Origin: Andeanibacterium sp036384795
GTDB lineage: Bacteria; Pseudomonadota; Alphaproteobacteria; Sphingomonadales; Sphingomonadaceae
Length of the DNA stretch: 64,000 nt
Reading direction: 5' to 3'
Assembly: GCA_036384795.1 (NCBI GenBank)
Contig: DASVLP010000033.1
Span: 7,212 to 71,211 of the forward strand
Shown: positions 23,088-31,502 of the stretch, piece after piece
How positions within the stretch are numbered: the stretch's first letter is position 1
Layout: each line of letters begins with the position of its first letter
Program-made: the position numbers and the translations under genes
The notes under the pieces: model-generated
What the model was told of the DNA's origin: nothing
Database searches by the model: none
Seen by the model: only the letters and a program-made list of their open reading frames with translations

Positions 23088-24629
23088 GTGTCCGCCATCC
23101 GCCACGCCCTGTCGGTCAAGCGCGCCGACGATTTCGCGCAATGGTACCAGGAGGTGATCTCCGCCGCCGATCTCGCCGAGGAATCGGGCGTGCGCGGGTG
23201 CATGGTGATCAAGCCGTGGGGCTGGGGCATTTGGGAGCGGATCCAGCACCTGATGGACGCGCGGATCAAGGCCGCGGGGGTGCAGAACTGCTATTTCCCG
23301 ATCTTCATTCCGCTCGGCAACTTCGTGCGCGAGGCGGCGCACGTCGAAGGCTTCGCCAAGGAAATGGCGGTCGTCACCCACCACCGGCTGATTTCCGACG
23401 GCAAGGGCGGGCTGGTGCCCGATCCCGAAGCCAAGCTCGAAGAGCCGCTGGTGGTGCGCCCGACCTCCGAGACGATCATCGGCGATGCGATGGCGCGCTG
23501 GGTGCAGTCCTGGCGCAACCTGCCTCTGCTGCTCAACCAGTGGGCGAACGTCGTGCGCTGGGAAATGCGCACCCGCATGTTCCTGCGCACCAGCGAATTC
23601 CTCTGGCAGGAAGGCCACACCGCGCACGAGACCCGCGACGATGCGAAAGCCGAGACGATGCGCGCGCTCGAAATGTACCGCGCCTGCGCCGAGGAAGACC
23701 TCGCGATGCCGGTGGTAGCCGGCGAAAAGCCGGAGAACGAACGCTTTCCGGGCGCCGAGGAGACCTGGTCGATCGAGGCGATGATGCAGGACGGCAAGGC
23801 GCTGCAGGCGGGCACCAGCCACTATCTCGGCACCAGCTTCGCCGAGGCCGCGAACATCAAGTACCAGGATCGCGAGGGCACCCAGCAGTACTGCCACACC
23901 ACCAGCTGGGGCGTTTCGACCCGCCTGATCGGCGGAGTGATCATGGTCCACGGCGACGACGACGGGCTGCGCGTGCCGCCGGCGATCGCACCTCAGCAGG
24001 TGGCGATCCTGCCGATGCTGCGCGAGGATGACGGCGACGCCGCACTGCTCGGCTATTGTGAGGAACTGCGCGCGGGGATCGCCGCGCAATCGGCGCTCGG
24101 CGAGCGGGTGCGCGTGCTGCTGGACAAGTCGCCCGGCAAGGCCGCGGCCAAGCGCTGGGACTGGGTGAGGAAGGGCGTTCCGGTGATCGTCGAGGTCGGC
24201 CCGCGCGACATGGAAGGGGGCAAGGTCAGCCTGCTGCGCCGTGACCGGCTGTGGAACGACGGGGCCAAGCCCGACTTCGCCGCGCCCAGCCGCGAGGAAT
24301 GCGCCGCCAGCATCGCGGCGCTGCTGGAGGAAATCCAGCAGGCGCTGTTCGCCGAGGCGCGCGAGCGCCGCGAAGCCAACATCACCCGCGGCATCGCGAC
24401 GATGGACGATTTCGCCGCGTTCTTCGCCGAGGATCAGCGCTATCCGGGGTGGGCCGAAGTCCAGTGGTCGCGGCCGACCGGCGCGGCGCTGGAAGCCGTG
24501 ACCGAGCGGCTGAAGGCGCTCAAGCTCACCATCCGCAACGTGCCGCTCGGCGCGCCCGCGGCCGACGGCGTGTGCATCTTCACCGGCGAGCCGGCGGCCG
24601 AGCGGATCTACGTGGCCCGCGCTTACTAG
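23088..24629 (+). CDS. proS: Prolyl-tRNA synthetase
   Basis: Class II aminoacyl-tRNA synthetase of 513 residues. Its length and the C-terminal end (ERIYVARAY) mark the short eukaryote/archaeal-type (ProS type 3) enzyme, without the bacterial editing insertion. Motif 2 is seen in RWEMRTRMFLRTSEFLWQEGH and motif 3 in GVSTRLIGGVIMVHGDD. GTG at 23088 is taken as start; TTG at 23079 is the alternative, and no convincing ribosome-binding site favours either. It charges tRNA-Pro with proline. Lacking the INS domain, it cannot itself clear Ala-tRNA-Pro. Confidence 0.92.
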   Translation: MSAIRHALSVKRADDFAQWYQEVISAADLAEESGVRGCMVIKPWGWGIWERIQHLMDARIKAAGVQNCYFPIFIPLGNFVREAAHVEGFAKEMAVVTHHRLISDGKGGLVPDPEAKLEEPLVVRPTSETIIGDAMARWVQSWRNLPLLLNQWANVVRWEMRTRMFLRTSEFLWQEGHTAHETRDDAKAETMRALEMYRACAEEDLAMPVVAGEKPENERFPGAEETWSIEAMMQDGKALQAGTSHYLGTSFAEAANIKYQDREGTQQYCHTTSWGVSTRLIGGVIMVHGDDDGLRVPPAIAPQQVAILPMLREDDGDAALLGYCEELRAGIAAQSALGERVRVLLDKSPGKAAAKRWDWVRKGVPVIVEVGPRDMEGGKVSLLRRDRLWNDGAKPDFAAPSREECAASIAALLEEIQQALFAEARERREANITRGIATMDDFAAFFAEDQRYPGWAEVQWSRPTGAALEAVTERLKALKLTIRNVPLGAPAADGVCIFTGEPAAERIYVARAY

Positions 24630-24688
24630 GGATTTCCTTTTCTAGCGCTATAGCCCCCCCCGCGTGGTCCTGCGGGGAACCTCGGCGA

Positions 24689-26698
24689 TCACTTGTCCTT
24701 CGCCAGCTTGGCTCGGTACGCATCCAGGCTGATGTCGCGCCCGAGGAAATCGTGCACCAGTTCCGCGGCGGGCTTCGTTCCGCCGGGTTCGAGCACGTCC
24801 TTGCGGTATTCCGCGGCAGTCTGCGCGTTGCGCAGCCCCTCCTTCTCGAACCGGGTGAACATGTCGTCGGCGATCACGATCGACCAGCGGTAGGTATAGT
24901 AGACCGCCGAATAGCCGTTGAGGTGGCCGAAGCTGTCCTGCATCTCGACGAAATCTGGCATCGCGATGGTGTTGTAGGCGTTGCCGTAATAGCGCGCCGC
25001 CTCGCCGATGAACTGCGGCACCGGCTCGGTGTGGTACTTCAGCGAGATGTTGGAATAGCCGAGCTGGCGCATATCCTCGATCCCGAGGTTGAAATAGCGC
25101 GCCTTGTTCATCTTCTCCACCAGCTCGCGCGGGATCGGGTTGCCGTCCTTGTCCTTCGCGAACCGCGCCAGCGTATCGTAGTCGTAGACCCAGTTCTCGA
25201 GCATCTGCGAGGGGGCTTCGACGAAGTCCCACTCGGTAGTGATCCCCGATTCGCCGAACCATTCGTGAGTCCCGCCGAACACGTGGTGCAGCAGGTGGCC
25301 GAACTCGTGGAGGAAAGTCTCGACGTCGCGGTGCTCCATCAGGCCGGTGGTGTGGCCCCCTTTGGGCAGGTTCATCACCAACGCGCCCATCGGCACCGAA
25401 TCCCCTGCGATCCCGGCGCGGAACGGCACCGTGTTGGCATGGCTGTACTTGCCGGGGCGCGGATGGGAATCGATGTAGATCCGCCCGATCAGCTTGCCGT
25501 CCTGGTAGATCTCGTAAGACTCGACCTCCGGATCCCACACCGGGGTTTGCCAGGGCCGGATCTCCACCCCGAACAGGTCCTCGGCGAGCTGCAGGATGCC
25601 GTCGCGCACGTCGTCGTAGGCAAAGTACTTGCGCGCCTCCTGCGGATCGTAATCGTAGTCGCGTTTCTGGACTTGCGCCTTCAGCCAGCCTTCCTGCCAA
25701 TATTCGACTTTGGTCGCGCCGGGCCGGCGTTGCTGCAGCATCGACAGCAGCTTGGCGTAATCGCGCTCGGCCGCGGGCTTGGCCGCGGCGGACATCTGCG
25801 CCAGCAGGTCCTCGACCTTCTCCGGCGTGTCGACCATCTTGTCCTCGAGGATCAGCTGCGCGTAGTTGCGATAGCCCAGCTTCTCGGCGAGCTGCTGGCG
25901 CAAGTGGAACAGCTGCTGCAGCACCGCGTCGTTCTTCGGCCAGGCGCGCTGGTTGTAGGCGACGCTGAGGTCGTGGCGCAATTTGTCGCTCTCGGCGTAC
26001 GACATCACCGGCTGATAGTCGGGGTAGGTCGTGGTGATCGTGACCTTGCCGTCTTTGCCGGGCGGGTGCGCGGCGACGTAGTCGGCCGGCAGCCCGGCGA
26101 GTTCCGCAGGCGCGACCTCGATCGACTTCTCGCCGGCGGCGATGTTGGCGTCGAACTGGTTACCGAGCTTGGCGATCCGTTCCTGCAGCGCCTGCACCTC
26201 AGCGCGCTGCTCGGGCGGCAGCGACACGCCGCCGCGCACGTAGGAAGCCAGCGTGAGCTTGAGGTAGCGCTGCGTTTCGGCATCGGCATGCGAGGCGTCG
26301 ATCGCCTTCAGGCGGTCGTAGATCGGGCGCGAGAGGCTGAGCTTGCTGCCGAGCGCGGTCAACCGCACCGTGCAATCGCCGCCGGCGTTGCGCCGCGGAT
26401 CGTCGGCCATTACTTCCTGATAGAGGCCGAACTCGCCGGTCGCGTCCTGGATCAGGCCGTTGATGTCGTCGTAACGGCGCAAGGTGCCGTCGATCGTTGC
26501 GGGACCTTTCTCGCCTTCCAGCTCGGCTTGGCGGCGCTCGATTTCGCGCGCGATCTTGTCGCAGCGGGCGTTGAGCGTCGCCGCATCGGGCGCGGTCGCC
26601 AGGATCGGGCCGAGGAACGCGTTGATGCTCTCGGCACGCGCCGCGCCCGGCGTGAACGCGGTGGCGGCGAGCAGCGCGCCCGCGAACGCAATTCGCAT
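24689..26698 (-). CDS. M3-family zinc oligopeptidase, exported
   Basis: A 669-residue metallopeptidase of the thimet oligopeptidase/neurolysin (M3A) type. The zinc site is HEFGH at 464-468 (FLHEFGHLLHH), with the third ligand glutamate in the following FVEAPSQMLENW helix. A signal peptide (MRIAFAGALLAATAFTPGAARA) places it in the periplasm or envelope, unlike cytosolic OpdA. SGYSAVYYTY-like wording (NGYSAVYYTYRWS) near the end is the typical substrate-binding motif. It degrades short peptides. Convergent with proS and divergent from rnr. Confidence 0.9.
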   Translation of the reverse strand: MRIAFAGALLAATAFTPGAARAESINAFLGPILATAPDAATLNARCDKIAREIERRQAELEGEKGPATIDGTLRRYDDINGLIQDATGEFGLYQEVMADDPRRNAGGDCTVRLTALGSKLSLSRPIYDRLKAIDASHADAETQRYLKLTLASYVRGGVSLPPEQRAEVQALQERIAKLGNQFDANIAAGEKSIEVAPAELAGLPADYVAAHPPGKDGKVTITTTYPDYQPVMSYAESDKLRHDLSVAYNQRAWPKNDAVLQQLFHLRQQLAEKLGYRNYAQLILEDKMVDTPEKVEDLLAQMSAAAKPAAERDYAKLLSMLQQRRPGATKVEYWQEGWLKAQVQKRDYDYDPQEARKYFAYDDVRDGILQLAEDLFGVEIRPWQTPVWDPEVESYEIYQDGKLIGRIYIDSHPRPGKYSHANTVPFRAGIAGDSVPMGALVMNLPKGGHTTGLMEHRDVETFLHEFGHLLHHVFGGTHEWFGESGITTEWDFVEAPSQMLENWVYDYDTLARFAKDKDGNPIPRELVEKMNKARYFNLGIEDMRQLGYSNISLKYHTEPVPQFIGEAARYYGNAYNTIAMPDFVEMQDSFGHLNGYSAVYYTYRWSIVIADDMFTRFEKEGLRNAQTAAEYRKDVLEPGGTKPAAELVHDFLGRDISLDAYRAKLAKDK

Positions 26699-26805
26699 GA
26701 AATCAGTCCCCCGAGGCGAAAGTATCGCGGGAAACTAGCCGTGGGGGCCGCGATAGGCAATCGGCGGTGCTTGCGGGAGCGGCCGCCGCCGCCCATATGC
26801 GGAAT

Positions 26806-29103
26806 ATGGCTCAGAAACCCCGGCGGCAGCCGCACGGCTTGCCCTCGCGCGAGCAGATCCTCGACTTCATCCAGACTTCCGACACCCCCGCGGGCAAGCG
26901 CGAGATCGCGCGCGCGTTCGGGCTCAAGGGGCAGGAGCGGATCGCGCTCAAGCGCCTGCTCAAGGACATGGCCGAAGAAGGCCTGATCGACGGCAAGAAG
27001 ACCGCGTTCCACCGCATGGGCGGAGTGCCGAAAGTCACCGTGCTGCGCGTGGTCGACGTGGAGGACGGCGAGGCATTCGCGGTGCCCGACACCTGGCAGG
27101 CCGAAGACGGCTCCACCCCGCCGCGCTTGCGGCTGATCGAGCGCAGCGGCGGCAAGAACCGTCAGGCGGCGCTCAAGCGCGGAGACCGTGTGCTGTCGCG
27201 CACCGAGGAAACCGGCGAGGGCTGGATCGCGCACCCGATGAAGGTCTTGCCGACAAGCGGCGAGGCGCTGATGGGCGTGGTCGAGCTCGATGGCGCGGGC
27301 AAGGGCTGGCTCGCGCCGGTCGACAAGCGCGTGCGCAACTCCGCGCCGATCGCGGATCTGGGCGGCGCCGAGGCGGGCCAACTGGTGCTTGCCGAACCGG
27401 CGGGCAAGTCGCCGCGCGCGGGGGTCAAAGTGATCGAGGTGCTGGGCGATCCGCTGGCGCCCAAGGCGTTCAGCCTGATCGCGATCGCCAAGTACGGCAT
27501 CCCTTGGCACTTTTCCGACGAGACCCTGGACGAGGCGAAGCTCGCGGCGAAGCTGCCGCTCAGCGAAGACGCTCGCGAGGATTTGCGGCACTTGCCGATC
27601 GTCGCGATCGACCCTGCCGACGCGCGCGACCACGACGACGCGATCTGGGCCGAGCCCGACGGCGAGGGCGGGTTCGACGCGGTCGTCGCGATCGCCGATG
27701 TCAGCTTCTACGTACGGCCTTCCGGTGGTTCGGGGGGCGGTAAGCTCGATCGGGAAGCGAGGAAGCGCGGCAATTCGGTCTATTTCCCCGACCGAGTCGT
27801 GCCGATGTTGCCCGAAGTGCTGAGCGCCGACGTATGCTCGCTGAAAGCGGGCGAGGATCGCGCGGCGATGGCGTGCCATCTCAAGATCGACAAGACCGGC
27901 CGCGTGACCGCGTGGCGCTTCACCCGCGCGCTGGTGCGGATCGCGCAGAACATCGCCTACGAGGATGCGCAAGCGGCGATCGATAGCGGCTCCGCGCCGG
28001 ACACACTGACGAACCTCTGGGCCGCGTGGCGCGCGCTCGAAGGCGCGCGGCAGCAGCGCGACCCGCTCGAGCTCGAATTGCCCGAGCGCCGGGTGATGCT
28101 CGACGAGAACGGCAAGATCGCCGAGATCGCGCTGCGCGAGCGGCTCGACGCGCATCGGGTGGTCGAGGATTTCATGGTCGCCGCCAACGTCGCCGCAGCC
28201 AAGGCGCTCGAAAGCAAAGCGCACCCGGTGGTCTACCGCATCCACGAGCCGCCGAGCCGCGAGAAGCTCGTCGCGCTCAAGGATTACCTCCAGACCTTCG
28301 ACCGCAAGCTCGCGCTCGGCCAGGTAATCACGCCGGGGCTGTTCAACCGCATGCTCAAGGACATCGCCGACGATGCCGAGCGCGCGCTGATCATGGAGGC
28401 GGTGCTGCGCAGCCAGACCCAGGCCTATTACGGGCCGAAGAACGCGGGCCACTTCGGGCTCGCGCTGGGCAGCTACGCGCATTTCACCTCGCCGATCCGG
28501 CGCTATGCGGACCTGCTGGTCCACCGCGCGCTGGTCGACGCGTTCGGGCTCGAGCAGCCGGTGCCGCCAAAAACACTTGGGGCCAAGCTCCCGCCGGCGA
28601 CCGGCCTTTCCGAGCGCGACCGCGCCGAGCTCGACAAAGTCAGCGAGGCGATCAGCGACGCCGAGCGCCGGGCGATGGCGGCCGAGCGCGAGACGATCGA
28701 CCGCTACGCCGCCGCCTGGCTCGCAAGCCGCGTCGGCGAGGTGTTCCCGACGCGGATCACCGGGGTGCAGAAATTCGGCTTCTTCGCGACCATCGTCGGC
28801 CTCGGCGGCGACGGACTGGTGCCGGTCTCGACGCTCGGCGCGGAATACTTCCACTACGACGAGGGGGCGCAAGTGCTGGCCGGCGAGCGGACCGGCACGC
28901 GCTTCGCGGTCGGCGACCGCGTCGAGCTGCGTCTCGCCGAAGCCAACCCGCTGACCGGGGCGCTGAAGTTCGAGCTGCCCGACAGCGCCGGCGCGCCGGT
29001 CGAGCCGCGCGGCAAGCGTCCGCCGGCGCCGCCGCGCAAGGGCAAGTACATTGCCGGCAAGCGGGGGAGGCCGGGGAACATCCGGCACCAGGGCAGGAAG
29101 TAA
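26806..29103 (+). CDS. rnr: Ribonuclease R
   Basis: A 765-residue RNB-family processive 3'-5' exoribonuclease that degrades structured RNA. Domains run from an N-terminal HTH/cold-shock region through the RNB catalytic core to a C-terminal S1 domain with a basic tail (GKRGRPGNIRHQGRK). Core active-site aspartates are in IDPADARDHDDAIWA, with LHYTSPIRRYADL-type wording (AHFTSPIRRYADLLVHRAL). The start is set at 26806 (MAQKPRRQ); an ATG three codons earlier is also possible, and neither has a good Shine-Dalgarno. It ends beside a palindromic repeat and is convergent with the UspA gene. Confidence 0.95.
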   Translation: MAQKPRRQPHGLPSREQILDFIQTSDTPAGKREIARAFGLKGQERIALKRLLKDMAEEGLIDGKKTAFHRMGGVPKVTVLRVVDVEDGEAFAVPDTWQAEDGSTPPRLRLIERSGGKNRQAALKRGDRVLSRTEETGEGWIAHPMKVLPTSGEALMGVVELDGAGKGWLAPVDKRVRNSAPIADLGGAEAGQLVLAEPAGKSPRAGVKVIEVLGDPLAPKAFSLIAIAKYGIPWHFSDETLDEAKLAAKLPLSEDAREDLRHLPIVAIDPADARDHDDAIWAEPDGEGGFDAVVAIADVSFYVRPSGGSGGGKLDREARKRGNSVYFPDRVVPMLPEVLSADVCSLKAGEDRAAMACHLKIDKTGRVTAWRFTRALVRIAQNIAYEDAQAAIDSGSAPDTLTNLWAAWRALEGARQQRDPLELELPERRVMLDENGKIAEIALRERLDAHRVVEDFMVAANVAAAKALESKAHPVVYRIHEPPSREKLVALKDYLQTFDRKLALGQVITPGLFNRMLKDIADDAERALIMEAVLRSQTQAYYGPKNAGHFGLALGSYAHFTSPIRRYADLLVHRALVDAFGLEQPVPPKTLGAKLPPATGLSERDRAELDKVSEAISDAERRAMAAERETIDRYAAAWLASRVGEVFPTRITGVQKFGFFATIVGLGGDGLVPVSTLGAEYFHYDEGAQVLAGERTGTRFAVGDRVELRLAEANPLTGALKFELPDSAGAPVEPRGKRPPAPPRKGKYIAGKRGRPGNIRHQGRK

Positions 29104-29104
29104 A

Positions 29105-29187
29105 CGTCGTCCCGGGCTTGACCCGGGACCGCTGGCCACCAGGTCTGACCAGGAGGCCAGCGATCCCGGCGTGCGCCGGGATGACGG
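29105..29187. repeat. Two-hairpin palindromic repeat between rnr and uspA
   Basis: Inverted arms at 29105-29137 and 29155-29187 each contain an internal hairpin. These are GTCCCGGG-CTTGA-CCCGGGAC at 29109-29129 and ATCCCGGC-GTGC-GCCGGGAT at 29163-29182. The element fills the space between convergent stop codons and could act as a bidirectional terminator or mRNA 3'-end shield. The same architecture recurs at 30131, 30331 and 44321. Confidence 0.85.
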
Positions 29188-29643
29188 CTAACTCACCCGG
29201 TCGATATCCTCGTCGCTGAGGCCGCCGGGCACAATGAACACCGGGCAGGGCAAAGTGCCGGCCGCCTGGCTGAAGTGGGCCACCAGCGGGCCGGGTCCGC
29301 CTTCCCGCGCCGCGCCCAGCACCAGCGCCGCGACTTCCGGATGCTCGGCGAGGTATTCGCCGATCACTGCCTGGCCTTCGCCCTGGCGCACGGTGATCGT
29401 GGGCATGCGCCCGCCGTCCGACAGCAGTTCGCTCGCCGCGCTGGTCGCCAGCGCCTCCGCGCGGTCGCGCGATTCTTCCTCGATCGTCGCCTGGACGCCG
29501 CCGAACGCGACGAAATCCTGCTTGGGCACCAGCGCGAGAATATGCACCGTGCCTTCGGTCCTGGCGGCGCGGCGCGCCGCGAAGCGCAACGCCGAGCGGG
29601 CTTCCTGCGTCTCGTCCATGATCACCAGATAGACGCGCGTCAT
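29188..29643 (-). CDS. Universal stress protein (UspA family)
   Basis: A 151-residue single-domain Usp. It has the alpha/beta fold pattern MTRVYLVIMDETQEARSALRFAARRAARTEG at the start and the nucleotide-loop region VAALVLGAAREGGPGPLVAHFSQ near the end, then PCPVFIVPGG. The loop G-x2-G-x9-G(S/T) is only loosely kept, so ATP binding is uncertain. ATG at 29643 is chosen because the longer frame adds residues unlike the family. It is divergent from pdhC with 158 bases between, and the 3' end abuts a palindromic repeat. Confidence 0.8.
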   Translation of the reverse strand: MTRVYLVIMDETQEARSALRFAARRAARTEGTVHILALVPKQDFVAFGGVQATIEEESRDRAEALATSAASELLSDGGRMPTITVRQGEGQAVIGEYLAEHPEVAALVLGAAREGGPGPLVAHFSQAAGTLPCPVFIVPGGLSDEDIDRVS

Positions 29644-29801
29644 CGCTGCTCCCCTTGGCCAACCTATCGGGCGAAAGGGCTTTTCGCGCAAGAAGCTTGG
29701 CCGGATCGTCTCCGGCGCGCTTAGGACAGGCTTGCTCCGACGCGCCAAATTGGCCAGAGACGCAAGCCGAACCACCCCATCGAAGGACGAACCCGCCCGC
29801 C

Positions 29802-31097
29802 ATGTCGATCGCGATCAGGATGCCCGCGCTGTCACCGACCATGGAGGAGGGCACGCTCTCCCGCTGGCTGGTCAAGCCGGGCGACAAAGTCAGCGCCGGC
29901 GACGTGATGGCCGAGATCGAGACCGACAAGGCGACGATGGAGTTCGAGGCGGTGGATGAGGGCACGATCGCGGACATCGCGGTGCCCGAGGGGACCGAGA
30001 ACGTGAAAGTCGGCGAAGTAATCGCGACGCTGGCCGAAGAGGGCGAGGACGTGGCGAGCGTCAAGCCTGCGAAGGGCGGGGCTGCGGCCGCGCCAGCTGC
30101 GGCAAAGGCGCCGGAGCCCAAAGAAGAAGTCGTCGTCCCGGCGCAAGCTGGGACCGCCCGAAGCAAAGAGCAACCTCAAGCGACCCCAGTATCCGCTGGG
30201 GCGACGAGGGATGGCGACCGCGTGATCGCCTCCCCGCTCGCCAAGCGGATCGCCGAGCAGAAGGGGATCGACCTCAAGTCGGTCAAGGGCAGCGGCCCCA
30301 ACGGGCGGATCGTCAAGGCCGACCTGGAGCGAGCCCCGGCGCAAGCCGGGGCCTCCCAACGCACGCACGAGGCCCCTGCTTCCGCAGGGGCTCAGGTCGA
30401 CTTCGGCATCCCGCACGAAGTCGAGAAGCTCAGCAACGTGCGCAAGGTCATCGCGCGCCGCCTGACCGAATCCAAGCAGACGATCCCGCATATCTACCTC
30501 ACCGTCGACATCCGGCTCGACGCGCTGCTCAAGCTGCGCGGCGAGCTCAATGCCGCGCTCGAGGCGGACGGCATCAAGCTTTCGGTCAACGACCTGCTGA
30601 TCAAGGCGCTCGCCAAGGCGCTGCTGCGGGTGCCGCAGTGCAACGTGCAGTTCGCCGGCGACGAGCTGCTCAAGTTCAGCCGTGCCGACATCTCGGTCGC
30701 GGTGTCGATCCCCGGCGGGCTGATCACCCCGATCGTCAAGGACGCGGGCAACAAGTCGGTCGCGACGATCTCGACCGAGATGAAGGACCTTGCCGGCCGC
30801 GCCCGCGAAGGCAAATTGCGGCCCGAGGAATTCCAGGGCGGCACCGCCAGCCTGTCGAACATGGGCATGTTCGGGATCAAGCAGTTCGAGGCGGTGATCA
30901 ACCCGCCGCAGGCGATGATCATGGCGATCGGCGCGGGCGAGAAGCGCCCGTTCGTGGTCGACGGCGCCTTGTCGGTCGCCACGGTGATGACCGCCACCGG
31001 CAGCTTCGACCACCGCGCGATCGACGGCGCCGATGGCGCGCAGCTGATGCAGGCGTTCCAGCACCTGATCGAGCAGCCGCTGGGGCTGGTGGCTTGA
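29802..31097 (+). CDS. pdhC: Pyruvate dehydrogenase E2, dihydrolipoamide acetyltransferase
   Basis: A 431-residue E2. One lipoyl domain (1 to about 80) carries lipoyl-lysine K43 in ETDKATMEF. The peripheral-subunit-binding domain (about 142-178) reads ASPLAKRIAEQKGIDLKSVKGSGPNGRI. The catalytic domain (about 200-431) ends with the acetyltransferase motif FDHRAIDGADG (H404, D408). It transfers acetyl to CoA in the pyruvate dehydrogenase complex. Both linkers, on either side of the binding domain, are built from palindromic repeats translated in frame (30131-30206 and 30331-30393). E1 genes are not adjacent; E3 (lpd) follows after two intervening genes. AAGGA lies about 14 bases upstream. Confidence 0.93.
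   Translation: MSIAIRMPALSPTMEEGTLSRWLVKPGDKVSAGDVMAEIETDKATMEFEAVDEGTIADIAVPEGTENVKVGEVIATLAEEGEDVASVKPAKGGAAAAPAAAKAPEPKEEVVVPAQAGTARSKEQPQATPVSAGATRDGDRVIASPLAKRIAEQKGIDLKSVKGSGPNGRIVKADLERAPAQAGASQRTHEAPASAGAQVDFGIPHEVEKLSNVRKVIARRLTESKQTIPHIYLTVDIRLDALLKLRGELNAALEADGIKLSVNDLLIKALAKALLRVPQCNVQFAGDELLKFSRADISVAVSIPGGLITPIVKDAGNKSVATISTEMKDLAGRAREGKLRPEEFQGGTASLSNMGMFGIKQFEAVINPPQAMIMAIGAGEKRPFVVDGALSVATVMTATGSFDHRAIDGADGAQLMQAFQHLIEQPLGLVA
30131..30206 (+). repeat. Palindromic repeat inside pdhC linker 1
   Basis: Left arm 30131-30157 and right arm 30180-30206 are inverted, diverged copies, each forming its own hairpin: GTCCCGGC-GCAA-GCTGGGAC on the left and CCCCAG-TATCCG-CTGGGG on the right. 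Translated in frame they read VVPAQAGT and ATPVSAGATR between lipoyl and binding domains. Same architecture as the intergenic element at 29105. Confidence 0.75.
30331..30393 (+). repeat. Palindromic repeat inside pdhC linker 2
   Basis: The 25-base arms at 30331-30355 and 30369-30393 are inverted copies matching at 22 of 25 positions, with 13 bases between. Each arm has an internal stem: CCCCGGC...GCCGGGG and CCCCTGC...GCAGGGG. The differences inside each stem are compensatory. They are translated as APAQAGASQ and APASAGAQ between binding and catalytic domains. Confidence 0.85.
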
Positions 31098-31124
31098 GCG
31101 CCTCGTCTCCCCGCGGCCAACGAG

Positions 31125-31502
31125 ATGAGTGATTTACCCCAAGTCGAACCAGCCATCCGCGTCGTCGCGATGCCTGCCGACGCCAATGCTTATGGCGACA
31201 TCTTCGGCGGCTGGCTGGTCAGCCTGATGGACAACGCGGGCGGCCTGGTCGCCGCGCTGCGGGCCAAGGGGCGGGCAGTCACGGTGGCGATCGACGGGAT
31301 GCAGTTCCTCGAGCCGGTCAAAGTCGGCGACGAAGTCTCGGTCTATGCCGAGATCGAGCGGGTCGGGCGCACCAGCATGAACATCCACGTCGAAGCCTGG
31401 CGCCGCCCGCGACACGGCGAAACGCGCTACAAGGTGACCGAGGCGAAATTCACGTTCGTCGCGGTGGACGAGCATGGGCGGCCAAGGGCGGTGGATTTGT
31501 GA
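31125..31502 (+). CDS. Acyl-CoA thioesterase, hotdog fold (YciA-like)
   Basis: A 125-residue hotdog-fold thioesterase. The conserved helix start is DANAYGDIFGGWLVSLMDNAGGLVA, where N and D of the loop and helix form the catalytic region. VAIDGMQFLEPVKVGDEVSVYAEIERVGRTSM is the typical sheet sequence. It likely hydrolyses short to medium acyl-CoA esters. It starts 28 bases after pdhC and ends overlapping the DUF559 gene, so it is part of the pdhC-lpd transcript. There is no strong ribosome-binding site. Confidence 0.85.
   Translation: MSDLPQVEPAIRVVAMPADANAYGDIFGGWLVSLMDNAGGLVAALRAKGRAVTVAIDGMQFLEPVKVGDEVSVYAEIERVGRTSMNIHVEAWRRPRHGETRYKVTEAKFTFVAVDEHGRPRAVDL

Noticed and set aside
24251..26986. 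A 911-codon open frame antisense to the M3 peptidase, running on from within proS
   Set aside because: Same codon-bias shadow. It crosses two well-supported genes and has no recognisable motif.
26452..29139. An 895-codon open frame antisense to rnr
   Set aside because: GC-rich third positions of rnr remove stops on the other strand. The translation is Arg/His/Gln-rich with no domain, and rnr on the plus strand is unambiguous.
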